Positions 63,095 to 64,000 of a DNA stretch of 64,000 nucleotides are shown piece by piece. The notes under the pieces were generated by a model that saw only the letters and a list, made by a program, of their open reading frames with translations, searched no databases and was not told where the DNA came from. Source of the stretch: Methanothrix sp. (GTDB lineage Archaea > Halobacteriota > Methanosarcinia > Methanotrichales > Methanotrichaceae); NCBI RefSeq assembly GCF_030055635.1, contig NZ_JASFYM010000010.1, positions 1 to 64,000 on the forward strand. Direction: 5' to 3'. Numbering within the stretch: the first letter of the stretch is position 1; each line of letters begins with the position of its first letter. The position numbers and the translations under genes are program-made.

Positions 63095-64000
63095 TTATGG
63101 CATGCGGTTCTTCGAGAGCCTCATGACCCTGATCTCGCGGGCCCTCATGAACGCCATGTCGCTCTCTGTGTACCTTCCCAGCGCCTTGAGCACGACCCCC
63201 TTGTTGTACCATGCATCTTCATCCCATGGGTTCAAAGATATCGCATCCTTGCATGCGCTGAGCGCCTCCTCGTACCGGCCGAGGTTGTAGAGGGACCATG
63301 CACGGCTCTTCAGTGCAGATACGTTGTCGGGGTCGATGCTGAGAACGCGATCAAAGCATTCCAGCGCATCCTCATATAGACCCATGGCCCGGAATGTTAT
63401 GCCCTTCGCGTACCATGATTGAGCGTGCTCTGGATCAACTGAGAGGGCTGAGTTGAATGCCTCTATCGCCCTTGATGCCATTCCCATGGCTCTGTAGGCG
63501 ATGCCCTTACCATGCCATGCCTGGACAGATCCCGGGTCGAGCCTGAGCGCCTCCTCGTAGCAGTCCAGAGCCTCATCGTACCTGCCAGTGCTGTGCATCG
63601 ACTCGCCCATCCTGATCCAGCACGCTGAATCCGATGGGCTGAGCTCAAGAGCCCTCTCAAAGCACTCGAGGGCTTCGCTGTGCCGCCCGATCGTCTGGAA
63701 AGTCTCCCCGAGTATGCACCAGTCCCTGGCCTGTGAGGGGTCGAGATTCAGAGCCACACGGTAGGCCTCGATCGCCTCCTCGTACCGCCCCATGGAGAGA
63801 AGCGCCAGGCCCTTCTGCCTCCAGCTCTCCGCATCCGCAGGCCTGGAACCGATGCATCTCTCGATCCATGCAAGCGCATATTCAGGATCCCTGTCTATGG
63901 CCTCCTGATAGGAGGAGATCGCATCATCGCATCTTCCCAGAATGAAGAGCACCTCTGCGCGGCTCTCCCAGGCCTGGACGCACCCCGGATCAGCCTCTAT
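63095..64000 (-). CDS. TPR repeat protein (5' end outside the window)
   Basis: At least eight 34-residue tetratricopeptide repeats (for example GRYEEAIEAYRVALNLDPSQ) run from the window's right edge to the stop at 63095. The frame stays open through 63953-64000 and still reads as TPR (EADPGCVQAWESRAEV), so the true start lies outside and the internal GTG near 63952 is not the start. TPR proteins are scaffolds for protein assembly. The partner is unknown. Confidence 0.9.
   Translation of the reverse strand: MEADPGCVQAWESRAEVLFILGRCDDAISSYQEAIDRDPEYALAWIERCIGSRPADAESWRQKGLALLSMGRYEEAIEAYRVALNLDPSQARDWCILGETFQTIGRHSEALECFERALELSPSDSACWIRMGESMHSTGRYDEALDCYEEALRLDPGSVQAWHGKGIAYRAMGMASRAIEAFNSALSVDPEHAQSWYAKGITFRAMGLYEDALECFDRVLSIDPDNVSALKSRAWSLYNLGRYEEALSACKDAISLNPWDEDAWYNKGVVLKALGRYTESDMAFMRAREIRVMRLSKNRMP

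Noticed and set aside
63095-63952. A complete TPR gene starting at the GTG near 63952
   Set aside because: The frame continues to the window edge with more TPR sequence, so the gene is cut by the window.

Overview
The window is archaeal and reads as a chromosomal segment of an aceticlastic methanogen of the Methanothrix (Methanosaeta) type, most likely a thermophilic species. The basis is three tandem AMP-forming acetyl-CoA synthetase genes (27463-34141), formylmethanofuran dehydrogenase subunits, the methanofuran enzyme MfnB, a FilR1/DUF1724 regulator, archaeal DNA polymerase D small subunit, Nop5 and fibrillarin, GatD, deoxyhypusine synthase, S17e, and T-rich archaeal terminators with TATA-type promoters. 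No phage, IS element or CRISPR array is visible.

Layout. 1-321 is the end of an rRNA operon (23S 3' end, an intron-bearing tRNA-Cys, 5S). 412-2011 carries a hypothetical gene, a PRC-barrel gene and a Thg1-like gene. 2309-5920 is a secreted protein of about 28 beta-propeller-type repeats. 6065-13593 is housekeeping: enolase, a HIT protein, Nop5, UPF0216, a helical-repeat protein, ThiDN, S17e, DapA, DapB and a small Cys-pair protein. 13709-18873 has a cyclophilin-like protein, a four-PAS histidine kinase and a TctA-like membrane protein. 19339-22063 is a tungstate ABC transporter with a Tfx regulator. 22394-27107 holds deoxyhypusine synthase and a three-gene set (MoxR-like ATPase, GXGXG beta-helix protein, VWA protein) divergent from the acs cluster. 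34300-37388 is Fe-S protein, FwdB, FwdD, ArgF and tRNA-Leu. 37610-42812 has glycogen phosphorylase, then a prenyl synthase/radical SAM/secreted protein operon. 43006-51749 has MfnB and a HisA-like protein, DP1 and signal peptidase, fibrillarin-NikR divergent from a CfbB/CbiA amidotransferase, then HisA-GatD. 52011-64000 has SAH hydrolase, an APH-like kinase, a tRNA G10 methyltransferase, the FilR1 regulator, a coiled-coil protein, a P-type ATPase, a CoA-transferase/GNAT fusion, and a TPR protein that runs off the window.

Functional links. Acetate activation (acs x3) is the dominant theme. Tungstate uptake (tup), Tfx and the Fwd subunits fit a tungsto/molybdo-enzyme pathway. NikR beside a likely F430-biosynthesis amidotransferase fits nickel supply. 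The least explained module is the ATPase/GXGXG/VWA set at 23549-27107. Two families of short intergenic repeats are also present: one begins at or just after stop codons and always has the orientation of the gene it follows; the other is longer and scattered between genes.
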